A DNA stretch of 64,000 bases from Gnetum montanum (GCA_015680685.1 MNCI01034697.1:1364763-1428762); one strand, 5' to 3'; positions 23,476-35,126 are shown, numbered from the stretch's first letter. Made by a program: numbers and translations. Notes: generated by a model not told the origin, from the sequence alone.

Positions 23476-25210
23476 AGGATCAAAGTATGAGTACCTAGGA
23501 GAAAATCTACTTGCCTTTGTATCTACATGAACCTCATGGTGATGTTGAATGGTGTACCGACCCTGATTACCTAGATCTTTAGCCTAAGAGTCTTGTAGAT
23601 CATATAGCCTTAACAGAAAAACCTATAGAATGGTGTGAAAACCTAGTCAAAACGCTTGACGTAGAGGCAGGTGACATAATTGAAGACTCTCTAGCTGAGG
23701 GTCCGATCACACCACATAATGGTAAGGAGAAAACCCTTAAACTAAGTTTCTCAGTAAATCCTCAATATGTTCAAGGCATCACCAAGGTCTTACAAAGCAA
23801 TGAATTTCCTTGCCTAGTCATATGAAGACATGCCAAGCCTAGATCCACATTTTGTTTAGCACAACATCATATTAGCCCCTAGCATTAAACTAGTTAAGCA
23901 AAAGTGCGTAAGTTTAGACCTGATTTGGCCTTAGCAGTTCACAATGAAATCTCAAAGATCTACCAAGCTAGTTTCATTAGGGCTATCGATAATACAAAAT
24001 GGGTGTCCAACATAGTGATAGTCCCTAAGAAAAATGGGACTATCTATATTTGCATTGATTTCTGAGACCGAAATAAAGTGACTATTAAGGATGACTTCCC
24101 TTTGCCTAGTATTGATCAACTTATCGATCCTACAATCGGACATGCCTTATTGTCCTTTATGGATGGATTCTCAAGATGTAACCAAATTAGGATCAACCCA
24201 AAGCACCAACTTACCATGACCTTCATAACCCCATGGGTACCTTTTGCTATACTATGATGCCCTTTGGCCTCAAGAATGCCAGAGCAACCTATCAACGAGC
24301 CATGACCTATATATTGAGCAACTACATGCTACATTTTTTTAATGATTATGTAGATGACATAGTCGTTAAGTTGAAGATGGCCAATGGTCATGCTAATGAC
24401 CTAGAACTTGTGCTTAAATAATGCCTCAAATATGAGCTTAGGCTCAATCCTAAGAAGTGTGTCTTCGGTGTCAAGACTAGTAAGATGCTTAGTTATGTAG
24501 TCTCCAAAGCAAGGATACGTGTCAATCCTAATAAGGTTAAAGCCATATCTAAATTAATAGTGCCTACCAACCTTAAGGATTTTTAGGGATTACAAGGTAG
24601 ATTAGAATTTATTTGTAGCTTTATCACTAAGCTTACAGATAAGTTACAACCCATGCAACACTTGCTTAAGAAGGGAGTTCACTATGAGTGGACAACTCAA
24701 TGCTAAGAGGTCTTTGAAGACCCTAAGCAAGAGTTCACATAACTGTGGATAGTCTATCCTCTAAAAGAGGGTAAACCATTTTACATTTATCTTACCATCT
24801 CTAATACATCCATTACCTCTCTACTTTATCTAAAACATGATGATGGAGAAAAAATGCATGTATACTACCTTATCCATGCATTAGTTCCCACAAGGCCTAA
24901 TACACTGAAGTGGAGAAGTATTATCTGGCACTAGTCTTCTCGTTAAAGAGGTGGAGACACTACCTCTTAAGAAGCCAAGTCAACATGATCTACAAGGATA
25001 ATATACTCAGATCCATAACAACCAATATCTATGAAAGTAGTCATATAGCCCGATTGAAAGCCATAACCATGGAATTTGACCTTCATTATGTCTCTCAATC
25101 CTCAACGAAAATTCAAGCTATAGCTGCATAATTCATAGTTTTGTCTATCGATGAGGAAGCAACCATAGATCCTAAATTCCTTGATGAGCATATTAACACC
25201 ATTAGCCAAG
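23476..25210 (+). pseudogene. Element T reverse transcriptase and first RNase H (broken)
   Basis: The pol frame begins with an acidic leader (DSLAEGPITPHNGKEKTLKL near 23685-23745). RT follows: KFRPDLALAVHNEI, IVPKKNGTIYICIDF, FMDGFSRCNQI with the first Asp, FCYTMMPFGLKNA, and an intact YVDD box at 24347-24358. RNase H is degenerate: its first motif reads FYIYLTISNTS without the catalytic Asp, as is usual for the first RNase H of Tat elements. A piece at 24910-25131 covers the later RNase H. There are many stops and frameshifts. It is interrupted at 25210 by a solo LTR. Confidence 0.82.
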
Positions 25211-26897
25211 TGATACACCACTAATTTCGGCCTAACATTTTGAAACGAGAATGACCCAGAGTCCTTTCAAGCTTTCAGGAGGCAAAATTTGGCTAAGGCA
25301 TGGAAACCATGCTCAGCTAAATCAAGCCGACTTGCTCATCCCGTCAAGTTGGAAGCTTGCCCACAGCTTGACTAACTCTCAGAGTCTCAAAACTGAGCCA
25401 AAATGATTCGATCTACAGCGTGCAAGTCATCCTCAGAGCACATCCTTGACAACTTTCAATCCCAACTTCCAGAATGCTAGATTTCAGCTCAAAATTGCAA
25501 GTTTTTCCAAAGATTTCACATGTCACGCTGCAGCATGACTATAGTGTGACTTACTCAAAGTGGTTCCAAACAAGTCACATCTAGGCTCAAATTCAGATTT
25601 CAGATCACTCTCAGGATTAACTATAGCCAGATAGCAGTTGCACTCAAGAATCAAGCTTCCAAATCACAATTTTGAACAAAATACATCATTTTCGAGTCAT
25701 GTCATGCTATGGTCATGCTACAGCATGACTCCAGCGTGACCTACCATAAATAGCTCTAAACAAGATACTTTTAGGCTCAATTCGTCAATCATAGTTAGGG
25801 AATCCTTGCACTGTAAAAATTAGGCTTCAAATTTTCAAAATTTGATGAAAAATTGCAAGTTTTTGTTCATTCACAATAAGGTCATGCTGCAGCGTGAGTG
25901 TACTGTGAGTGTCACGTGCACACGCTCAAGTCACACTCAGATAAAATCAACTCATGCTAGAAATTCTTGTTAAGAAAAAACACTTCAAATAGCCACAGAA
26001 GCACTCGAACTGACATCCTACAGCAGTCAAGTTAAAGATCCAGAAGTTTCAAGTGAGACAGAGTCAATTTCTCTTGATTCCATTGTAAATTTTCACTTTT
26101 GGGGCTTGTCAGGCCCTCACGGTCTAAATTCTATGTGCTTCCATGGGCTTGAATAATCCACACATTGTAAGATACAATGCACCTGGTCCAGAACGTAGCT
26201 TACCGACACATATCCAACTCACGCATAGCTATCCATTGGACACATGTCACTTGATCTGTTTTCCTCTCATCTCCCAGCCATTGATTCCATTCATGAATTC
26301 TATGCTCGGACTTGGCCCAACCCTATAAATACCCTGTCAATTCACATAAATGGGGTGGGAAATTTTTGAGTTAAATAGCTTAGGAAACTCAGACCAACGA
26401 TCCTTGGGCACTTGGCACACTCTGACTGATAGCATCCAAGAACATCTGACACACATCACATCACATCACACCACATCGGCCCAAGGCTTGGCGCTTGACT
26501 CGTCATCCACACATGCAGCTATGCTTCGACCGGTGCACATCTTTTCTAAGCAATATAATACATTTCTCTTTGCTAGCCATTATTCTGGTTGCTCTATTTT
26601 ACATTTCAGTTTATGTTCTATTTACGTTTTTTTTATGATAGCTGCATACGTTTTTGTTTACATTTCATGCACACTGTTTACATTTTAAAGACATCAATTA
26701 AGATAACCCTAGTGCAAGCCATAGTTTAAAGTTAGGGAAGTCCTTGGTTGATTTGCGTGTAGACCATCCAAGGCAGTCTACCTTCATTTACTTTTCCAGC
26801 TTGCCCTTGGGCAAAGGCAGGGTCAGCTCTGTCTGTTCGACGATCTTTCGGTGTTTGTTTTCCTTCCAGCCTTACACCAAAAATTTAGGTCAGTAAA
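25211..26897 (+). repeat. Solo LTR F, 1,687 bp, inside element T pol
   Basis: It is flanked by the 5-bp duplication CCAAG (25206-25210 and 26898-26902). Removing it and one TSD rejoins the pol frame across the site, from ...NTISQV into the second RNase H with MCFDKAST. It starts TGATACACC and ends GTCAGTAAA, so the 3' terminal CA is lost or the end is a base or two off. A TATA box TATAAAT lies at 26324-26330. The U3 part (25520-25910) has about three 170-190-bp repeats with a GTCATGCTGCAGCATGAC-like palindrome. No second copy of this family is in the window. Confidence 0.75.
26324..26330 (+). promoter_or_regulatory. TATA box of solo LTR F
   Basis: TATAAAT in the context CCCTATAAATACCC, about 1.1 kb from the LTR start. 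It is the best-formed TATA box in the window and indicates plus-strand transcription. Confidence 0.5.
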
Positions 26898-26902
26898 CCA
26901 AG

Positions 26903-27766
26903 TACCCAAGGGTTATTAAGTAGTCATGTGCTTTGACAAAGCTTCAACTACCCATGGGGCTAATGCCATTACCATCATAACATTTCATCTGGTGAAATTG
27001 GATCCTTCACCTACCATTTTGAGTTTCCATGTACCAAAAACATAGTGGAATATGAAGGTTTAATTAGAGGAATGATGGTAGCTCATGACCTAGGCATTAG
27101 ATGCTTAATGATCAAAGAAGATTCAAAACTCATGGTTAATCAAGTAATTGAAGTCTATGCATGCAAAGCCAAACATTTACAACCATATTATGACCTAGGG
27201 AAGTAATTTTTATAGCAATTCATAGATGTTGATATCTAACATATACCCCAAAACAAGAATGGTATAGTTAATGCAATTGCAACATTAGCCCTTAGTGTGA
27301 TGCTAGATGTGTTTAGTAAGCTACCCACCTTAACCATGGATGTGCTACTTCCATCACACAAAACACTAAGGATAGCCTTATAGTCATCATTCATACTACT
27401 CCTACTAGGGAGTGGTATGATGATATCAAATTTTACCTTATTCATGGTGAATCCTCACAAGACCTAACTACTATTCAGAAGGGCATTGTATGTAAGCAAT
27501 CGAAGCAGTATGTCATCATAGGTAATAACACATTATGTCGACAATCCTATGATGACATACTTCTAAAGTGTTTGGGTGAAACTGAAGCTAGAACAATCCT
27601 AGAGGAGGTTCATCAGCAATCATGTGGACAAATTCTAAGCCATCTGGAAAGGGCCCTTCCTTGTCACCAAAGCCTATGGAAATGGAGCATTCAAAATAAC
27701 TGACATGAATAACAATGAGCTAGCCAATCTAGTTAATCATTCCTATCTAAAGTCATACTACATGTA
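26903..27766 (+). pseudogene. Element T second RNase H and integrase remnants
   Basis: MCFDKASTTHGANA begins a second RNase H, followed by EFPCTKNIVEYEGLIRGM, EDSKLMVNQV and HIPQNKNGIVNAIATLA. These are the motif order of the extra RNase H found in Tat-lineage gypsy elements. After it come YVIIGNN and LGETEARTILEEVHQQSCG, the start of the integrase zinc-finger region. The sequence then jumps at about 27635 straight to a GPF-like C-terminus (KAYGNGAFKITDMNNNEL, YLKSYY). The integrase core has been deleted. Confidence 0.72.
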
Positions 27767-28007
27767 GCTGATAATCATTAACAAGAGAGCCTACTTTCAA
27801 TAGTCTGCTACAATCTTAAACTATAAACATGACCTACCAAGGCCTTAAACTAGTACCATGGCCTACCACAACTTATAAACTAGCAACCTTGATAACCTAT
27901 ATAGCCTAATTTGCATGTGGCCTATATGCATAATATGCAGTGGTATTTTGTATTCTTTGTTAGTGCCTCTTGGATCAATCCTGTAAACACCAATAAAGAG
28001 GGGCCAT
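27767..28007 (+). other. Element T 3' spacer with repeat cores and polypurine tract
   Basis: Two cores of the GGCCTTAAACTAG repeat lie at 27835-27890. AAAGAGGGG at 27995-28003, just before the LTR start at 28008, fits the polypurine tract that primes plus-strand DNA synthesis. No gene is seen. Confidence 0.5.
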
Positions 28008-29555
28008 TGAAACACCACCAAAATTTGCATCTTATAACCAATTTTTATCATGTAGTTTTCAACCCATGAAATCCAAGGAAAAATTTCATTGTAAATGTAA
28101 AGATTTTAACCCACAGTGGACAATTTCACATGCTTTATACTTTTGGTGCTAAAAATGCCTCATAACTAGTCAAATCCTCATTTCCTAAGTGAAAAAACTT
28201 ACCTAGTGTCTATATTTGGACATGGGGAGGTCAAAAATTCCTTTTGGAATGCCAAAAAAGGAAATTTGATGAGTTTTATGGAGGGTATACATTTTTCTAC
28301 GCTAGAAAGATATGCAGGGGGAAATCTCACCTATCCCCAACATGGAAGGGTGGGGGTTTCAAAGACTTTCTTCCTTTAGTGTGGAGACTACATGCATAGC
28401 CTGGAAACCTTCCCTCCTCAACATGGAAGTTTCCCCCTAGCATGGAGTCTTCATCCCTAGTGTTAACAATTGCATCCCCTAACATGGAAGCAAAAATAGC
28501 CAAATTTCAACACTTCATTCACTTCAACATTAACTAGCCACTTCAGCAAGCATAGTGGAGAGCTTAATGTGAAAGATTCATCTCCAGTGTGAAAAGTGTG
28601 TGCTAGTTACTATTTATAGCAAACCAAATGGCCATGGGGTAAGCACTTACTATGTATAGTAACCCCCCAAATTTGGGCAACCATATCACCTAAATTTGGT
28701 AGCCCATTTGCAGCCAACTTGCAGCCATTTTGCAACCCCATTCATTGTCCAAAACCTATAAGAACCAACCTCAAACACCATTTATAGGTTCAACACTTTG
28801 GCAATTACACATACTTTGGCAGTTCAACAATTCTCTTAAGGTTTCACTTTTTTTTCTTTTTTTTCTTTTTTTGCATTCCAAGACTATTAGGATACACACA
28901 CTTTTGCACAAAAAATTATTCATAGTTATATACTTGGGCATTCTCAAGCACTCTAGAGTTTTTACAAGGTTCCCTACTTGTATTTTTTTTTAACCTAAGG
29001 TAGACACCCTATGACCTTGTGGCCTTGTAACCACCTTTGGGAATTGTGAATTTTCAAGCTCCAGACTACACTCCTAGGATTTCCAACTCCTAGTGTAGCA
29101 TATTTGGGCAACTTAGATTCCTCACACTTCTCAACCCCCACCCTAGCTAACATTGTAGATCTAAGGCTACAGTTGAGGAAGGTTCAAAAGCATCAGGAGT
29201 GGCTAAGCACTTGGATCAAGGAGTGGATTGCATCAGCTTCAACGAGCTTTGAACTCCTACACTAATGAACCTCCTAGGCTACTCATTCAAGCACTATTTG
29301 TACACATTTCTCTACCTTATTCTTTATTTTTTCTTAATAAAGTTTTAAGTTTTGGGTTTTGTATACAAAATACATTTTTTTGTTATCTATGCATTATTCA
29401 AATCTACTATCAATCTTGTATTTCATTCACCACGCTTTACATTTCTTAAGTCCCTAGTTGATCTGTTGGACTGGGCAGTAGACCTTGAATCCCATTTTTT
29501 CATGAAGACCCTAGGGATTCATGGGTTGAGGAACTGCTGCACTGAGGATATTTGA
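28008..29555 (+). repeat. Element T 3' LTR
   Basis: A direct repeat of 726-2345 starting at TGAAACACCAC. TATTTATA at 28611-28618 and AATAAAG at 29336-29342 match the 5' LTR. The right end is fixed only by where homology fades, near TTTGATTTTTT at 29548-29558. Short open frames inside (28730-28993, 29228-29449) are LTR sequence, not genes. Confidence 0.75.
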
Positions 29556-29559
29556 TTTT

Positions 29560-30140
29560 TTGATGACCAAGGTTTTTAGTCGTAATAGTGTAGTAGATCA
29601 TAAAAAGCAAAAATCTAGAAAATTCATCATAGTAACCACTCTGAGATAAGAAATTAGTCATGAGAATCTCAGCAACCAACTTGTATTCCAACTTAAGATC
29701 CTTTCTCTTCACATTATTGAGCCATGTGAAGTTGTGACCAAAGAGGAATCTCATCATGCTTGGCTTATTCACCAAATTTTTCAAAGCTAGGGTATTGTTT
29801 AGAAATTTGCATATCCTCCTATGAGCATGGCACGAACCTTTGAAATATTCTAAATAGTTATGGTGATTTTATGCCCTAGCACAAAGTACTACAACTTGTC
29901 ATCATTCAAAGGCTCTAAATTATAGTAGAAAATTCTCACTATGTAAGGGTAGATAGTCTTAAAAAGATGTAAGATAAAAACCTAATGTTGATGCTTAAAA
30001 ATCTTTTCCACATTGAAGAAGCACTTAATTTGGAACAACACCACTTGTCTTTCAATTATAACTAGACTAAACTCATACAACACCATTTTTCTTTGAATGC
30101 TTAAGATGCTAATAGTTGAACCTCTTTTGAATCACTAATG
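29560..30140 (-). pseudogene. PF20167-like putative plant transposon protein fragment
   Basis: Read on the minus strand from about 30140 downward: QRKMVLYEFSLV..., then a YPYIVRIFYYNLEPLNDDKL-like segment, LGHKITITI, and further down RFLFGHNFTWLNNVKRKDLK. The pattern (tyrosine-proline, IVR-FYYNL, G-K-I-I-I) resembles the N-terminal domain of plant retroelement ORFs classed as putative plant transposon protein. The longest open piece is 29500-29784. It has several stops. Its function in the element cycle is unknown. Confidence 0.4.
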
Positions 30141-30214
30141 CAATGTACTAGAGGAGGACATAGGAAACATGAAGCAATGTAATGTAGTGAAGAGCGGAGA
30201 GGGTAATTCAAGAT

Positions 30215-30406
30215 CAAATGACAAATGACCCCAACATCATGATAGACCCCCTTTTTAAAATGCATTAATACTTGGGTCAATTGACTTCTAGAGGTCTAGG
30301 TGACCTATCGCAAATATCTTAAGTTTCACGATAGTTCAATTAACCTAAGTTTTAAAGTATTTTAAAAAATAAGATCTATTGCAATTTTGGGGTCATTTGT
30401 CATTTG
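30215..30406. mobile_element. 192-bp inverted-repeat element (possible MITE)
   Basis: CAAATGACAAATGACCCCAA (30215-30234) is repeated perfectly as its reverse complement at 30387-30406. The 152-bp interior is AT-rich and noncoding. No convincing flanking duplication is seen. It may be a MITE-like element or a hairpin-forming repeat. Confidence 0.45.
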
Positions 30407-31345
30407 CTAATCATGATTTTAAAAACATAGAAAAAATAATAGAAAAATTTGAACATTATCTAAAATCTTATAAAAGTACCATTAAATATCACTTTTCTAT
30501 CAAACTATCTTAAACACATTTTTCTACTTTATATTCTTTAGTACTCTTCATCCTCATCATCCTAGCCTTGTCTCAACAAAATGGGGTGAACTTCTTTAGT
30601 AATATTTCCATTTGAAAAAATTAATATATAAAACAATAATTAAAAATGTGAACACTAAATAGCTAGTAGAATTGCTAATTAAAATACTTATGAAACAAAT
30701 TTTATTTATTAAACAACAATACAATCTATTACAAAGTTAGCATTTAAAATTGCAAAAATCCTAAACGAATATAAATAAAAATGAATTGATTATAATATTT
30801 ATATTGCTAAATAAGCAAGATACCAAAATGAATTAATCTCATTAGGATTTACCGAACAACAAAAAATACATGGAACATATTGCAATGTAAAAGTAAAATC
30901 GATATTCTTTTCTAGCATGTTAACTACATTATTAAATATTTTGATTGAACCAACAACCAAATAAGTAAACCTTTTGCATTTCTTATGAATGCAATCTATT
31001 AAAAATTCTTAGAACCAGAAATTTATTAATATAAAGTTATTAAAAATTGAAAAAAGACTCACCACATTCTTTTCTTTGTTAACCAAATGAAAAAATTGAT
31101 AATAAATTCGTTTTAGTTTCTTCACAAAGATAAACATAAGGCTCAAAAAACTTATGACAATATTAGAATGCATTATATTATCCCTCTTATTAAGCTCCCT
31201 ACTACTCTCAAAGTAAATGGGTACAAAAATTTTTATAACAATACATTTTTAGGAACTTTCTTTATTAGGTACTTATAACAAGATTGTATTGCTATGCTCT
31301 ATATGTTGTTTACAATAATTATACACAAGAAAAAACTTCTATATG
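30407..31345. other. AT-rich DNA without a recognisable gene
   Basis: Very AT-rich with scattered homopolymers. I see no coding frame, TSD or tandem repeat. It may be the decayed flank of the element to the left. Confidence 0.3.
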
Positions 31346-31765
31346 GAACATTTTTTTTTTAAGGAAAAGGAAAACCTAAATCTATTATGGCCAAGGCACA
31401 TCTACAAGAGGATAATAACAAATCAAATGTACATATATAAAGGATTGGATAATTAGAATAAAGAAACAAACAGAAATCACTAAAGGAGAGTCACAATAGT
31501 AATAAAGGGAGGATAAAACTTAAAATTATAAGCAAAAAGAGAAAACATCCCTATCTAAGTTTTGTAATACAAATAAAAAATCATCTTCCAGAAATAAGAC
31601 TACCATGATTCTACAATTTCACGTAAGACTACCAAGATGAGAGAGCATTATGAACGAAGTGGGATGCTAGCTTTTGCTTGTGAAGATAAAGAAATTTCTA
31701 TATTGTCAAATGTGATACAATATGGCTAGGATGAGGGCTTTAAATTTGTAATGTTTCCATACTAA

Positions 31766-33822
31766 TCAAAGGTGTGACCATAGGCTAAGTGCTATAATCA
31801 AACTAGCATTATGGATTGAAACACCTATGTGTTTATGAAAGCAATTCCAAAAATCCTTATTTGAAGGGCAAGTAAAGAGGACATGATCTGCTATTTTGCA
31901 TGTATTATGGCATTGCTCACAAATATCATTAGATAAAATGCCTTTATGATAAATTAGAGCCTTCATAGGGAGCTTACAATGTAAGCATTTGTTCATAAAA
32001 CTAGAATGACAAGGGATCAAAACACCTTCACCAAGAGCTTTTTTGGCTATCTTTCATAATTTGTGAACACATATCATAGGCCCTTTTAATCACATAATTA
32101 GAATATCTTGCCCATGTGATATTATTATTTTGAAAATGAATAAAATTTGACAACCAAGCTATAGCATGTTCAACACTGCACTATGATACTAAGGCTTGGG
32201 AAGCTAAAGAAGCAGTATCAAACATATAGCCACCATACAAGTATTTCACCTTCATGACCCACACCCAAGGATCTTTTATGGAATAAAGCTAAAAAATAAG
32301 CTTACCCAAGAGTGCCATATTAACTTATTTGAGGATTCGAATGCCCCAACCCCCTTCAGTAGTGTCCTTACAAATAGTTTTCCATATAATGGAATGAAAT
32401 TTTTTGGATTTATTAGATGACCATAAAAAATTATTTCATGTTTTTTCAATAAGGATAACAAACTATCAAGGGCCTTATAACATCATAAGAGATAAAGAGG
32501 AGTACCCTGTAGAATGGATTTAATTAACTAAAGCCTTCTAGCTTCCAACCTACAAGCTTTCTTTGAAATTTATGAATAACCTCTTGCCAAATGGAGACTT
32601 TTATGTGGCCAAAGAAAAGAGGAATTCCAAGATATTTCATGGGAAAAGAGCCAAGCATACAATTTAGTTTTTGGACAAAATTTTAAAGAGTAGTTTCATC
32701 TACACCAAAATTGTAAATCGAGCTTTTGAAAAAGTTAATGAGAGAACCTAATGCTTTTGAAAACTTTTCTAGGATTTCAATGCCTTAGTTTAATGAATCA
32801 CTTGAACTTTCAAAGAATAGGAAAGCATCATTAACAAACTGAGAATGGATAAAGTTGTTACAGCCAAAATCCAAGGTAATGCCTTTTAAATTTTCAATCT
32901 TTTGATGATAACATAAGAGGGCTTCCAAACATTCCATAGCCAACAAAAACAAAAAAGGAGAGATAGGGTCCCTTGTCTAAGACCATTGGTAGCTAAAAAA
33001 TCTCCAACCTGGTTGCCATTAAGAATAATAGACAATTGAGTATCCTTGTAGTAGTGAGAAATTTTTCAAAGCTAAGATCAAGAAAATCATAACAATCTAA
33101 AATAGCATCCATGTAATTGAGAGATATTTAGTCATGATATTTTCTTATGTCCAATTTGAAAGTAATATTTGGATAACTCTACAATTTTTCAAATTGAAGG
33201 AGTTCTTGAGTTAGGAAAACCTAGTTTAGAATGTATCTCTCTTTAATAATCCTTCTTGTTCTTGTGCTACAATCTCATTCATTACTAAACTAATGTAGTT
33301 TGCCATGAATTTGGAAATAATTTTATAGATAATAAAGCAAAGACTAACACGTCTAAAATCCCGAATGTTAGAAGTAGATTCTTACTTGTGAAGCAGAGTA
33401 ATCCAAGTGATGTTGAATTCACTTAAAATTTTATCTATATGCCAAAATTAAAAGATAATGTCATAGATGTCCTTCCTAATAATATGCCAATAATACTTGA
33501 AAAAATCTATATTAAACCCATCAACACCTGGAGCCTTATTGTTAGGGATAAAAGAAATAACATTTTGAATTTTGGCCACTATAGGAGGATTGTTAATCAT
33601 TTTAATATTATTATCTGAAATTTTGTAATTCATGCATCCAATTATATCAAAGATATTAGCTAAAGAACTAGAACTTCTATTTCCTAAATGATTTTTGTAA
33701 AAATCAACAAAACTAGAAACAATTCTAGTTGTCTATGGATAACGTACCATCATCACCCTCCAACTAAAGAATCCTAGATTGGACATGCCTTAAAGAAGCA
33801 TAGGAATGAAAAAAAAAGTATT
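31766..33822 (-). pseudogene. LINE L1-a reverse transcriptase and zf-RVT (broken)
   Basis: The target-primed RT of a non-LTR retrotransposon. From the 5' side: FFHSYASLRHVQSRIL (about 33820-33760), FVDFYKNHLG, then VISFIPNNKAPGVDGFNIDF (33448-33633), GDPISPFLFLLAMECLEALL (about 32960-32915), and the catalytic box reading FVND (32827-32838) where FADD is expected. MKYLGIPLFFGHIK follows, and the C-terminal zinc-binding tail (31766-32020) has LPMKALIYHKGI, CEQCHNTCKIADHVLFTC. The loss of the first Asp of the box and many stops show it is dead. Confidence 0.85.
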
Positions 33823-33827
33823 AGCAT

Positions 33828-34993
33828 TGTTGACCTTTGGTATGTCAAAACCTTAAGGAAAATGAAGACCAAGGATGTTTGTGTGATTGTTGTGTTTATA
33901 GGACAAGAACATGGAGACCACAACGAGAGCCCAAGAAATGACATCTATAAAGAGATGTCAAATTGGAAACCACAAGGCCCTGCTAGACATAAATGAAAAC
34001 TCTAGAAACAAGAGCTATAACAAGATGTCAAAGTAAAGACTACTAGGATTGAAGTGGAAGTAGAGATAAAATGAGTTCCCAAGATCAAGGATGAGCCAAA
34101 TCAATGAAAGGAAGCCTCAAGAAGTAAACCAAAAAGCTAAGAAGACATCTATAAGAAGCAGAAGATGTCTTGGCCAAAGTGCAAAGGAACCAAAGAAGAC
34201 ATCTTGCAAAAAAAAAATAGGCATCTCCTATCTAGAGAAGACATCTACATGTAGATTTCTCCCAAGAGATATCTCCCTTGGTAGATAGACATATATCCTG
34301 AATTAAGGTCTCTATAGTAAGATGTCCCAATCTCAAAGAAGACATCTTTCCTTGCAGTTAAATAGTCATTGCATAAATTTTGAGATGATTTCAGAAACTT
34401 CAAGGCTATAAAAAGACTTCATTGTCTTGGGGAATGTGCAAATTTTGTGAAAGCAAGTGTCAACATCAAGCAATCATTGTGTACTTCATTGTACTATCTA
34501 TTGTACTATTGTAAGTGATCAACTATACTGTACCTGAAAGTATAAGGACTAGCAAATCAGTTGCATCCTTTCCTTGTAATTTTTATTTCTCTCTTGTTGG
34601 CTTGTTGGGGTTGATGTGCTTCTTGCAAGAAGGCATCATCCTTGAGCTTGTTGGGATCTTATGGGATTGAGTGTTGGTGTAGCATCACAATACTCTAGAG
34701 CAAAGCTCAAGTTATAAAGGTCCACATTCTAAGCTTGTTGGGACCTTTCATGGTTGAGTGGATTTGTAGGGTTGAATCAATTTGGAGAGGAGCTTAGAGT
34801 TTGTATAGGGTGTGGTACCCTTCAAACCACATTTTGAGAGAAACAAAGTTTAGAGGTATGTAACAAATCTACCCTCCAAGTGTGGAGTACCCAAGTTCGG
34901 GAACCAGGTAATTGATTTTTGGTGCTTTGTGTGAAGATTTTTAATTTGGGAAACTTATTCATCCCCCCCACCTTCTAAGTTCAACGATCCTCA
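33828..34993 (+). repeat. Solo LTR, 1,166 bp, inside LINE L1-a
   Basis: It begins TGTTGACC and ends GATCCTCA, with the perfect 5-bp duplication AGCAT at 33823-33827 and 34994-34998. It splits the LINE linker between WIAEGDA and NTFFFHS, and the two sides join in frame once it is removed. TATA box TATAAAAAG is at 34407-34415. U3 carries at least eight AGACATCT/AGATGTCT motifs in both orientations (33935-34350). The open frame at 34091-34288 lies within the LTR and is not a gene. Confidence 0.85.
34407..34415 (+). promoter_or_regulatory. TATA box of the 33828 solo LTR
   Basis: TATAAAAAG directly downstream of the AGACATCT motif array. It marks the U3-R border and plus-strand transcription. Confidence 0.45.
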
Positions 34994-34998
34994 AGCAT

Positions 34999-35126
34999 CA
35001 CCTTCTGCAATCCATTTGAATTTCAAGCTCTATTTCTACTTGCTTTATAAATTATAAAATTGCAATAAGAGATCAATTTCTCTTCTTTGGAATTCTAGAG
35101 ATCATCCTTTATTTTCCATTTGTATT
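34999..35126 (-). pseudogene. LINE L1-a endonuclease-RT linker fragment
   Basis: The minus-strand frame contains SLEFQRREIDLLLQFYNL and KFKWIAEGDA. The latter is the conserved WLKEGD-type motif upstream of plant LINE RTs. It continues L1-a across the solo LTR and stops at the Athila-family LTR starting at 35127. Confidence 0.65.

Larger units (their letters stand above)
726..29555 (+). mobile_element. Element T: Tat-like Ty3/gypsy LTR retrotransposon, heavily nested and decayed
   Basis: Two direct repeats of about 1.6 kb (726-2345 and 28008-29555) flank plus-strand gag, protease, RT, RNase H, a second RNase H and integrase remnants in the usual gypsy order. The second RNase H domain, after a first one that has lost its leading catalytic Asp, is the hallmark of the Tat lineage. 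Element A (6016-15897), a solo LTR (25211-26897) and probably the 17.1-23.47 kb block interrupt it. The right-hand boundary is approximate and I found no clear target-site duplication. Every coding domain carries stops, so the element is non-autonomous today. Confidence 0.75.
31349..35126 (-). mobile_element. LINE L1-a, minus strand, split by a solo LTR
   Basis: A minus-strand L1-type LINE. A run of T at about 31350-31361 on the plus strand is its poly(A) tail. Going upstream on the minus strand come a zf-RVT-like tail, the RT, and the endonuclease-RT linker, which resumes at 34999-35126 beyond a solo LTR. The endonuclease and ORF1 are not found, so the copy is 5' truncated or cut by the LTR at 35127. 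Confidence 0.75.

Noticed and set aside
28730-29449. Plus-strand open frames of 73-87 codons
   Set aside because: They lie wholly in the 3' LTR of element T and are not open in the 5' LTR.
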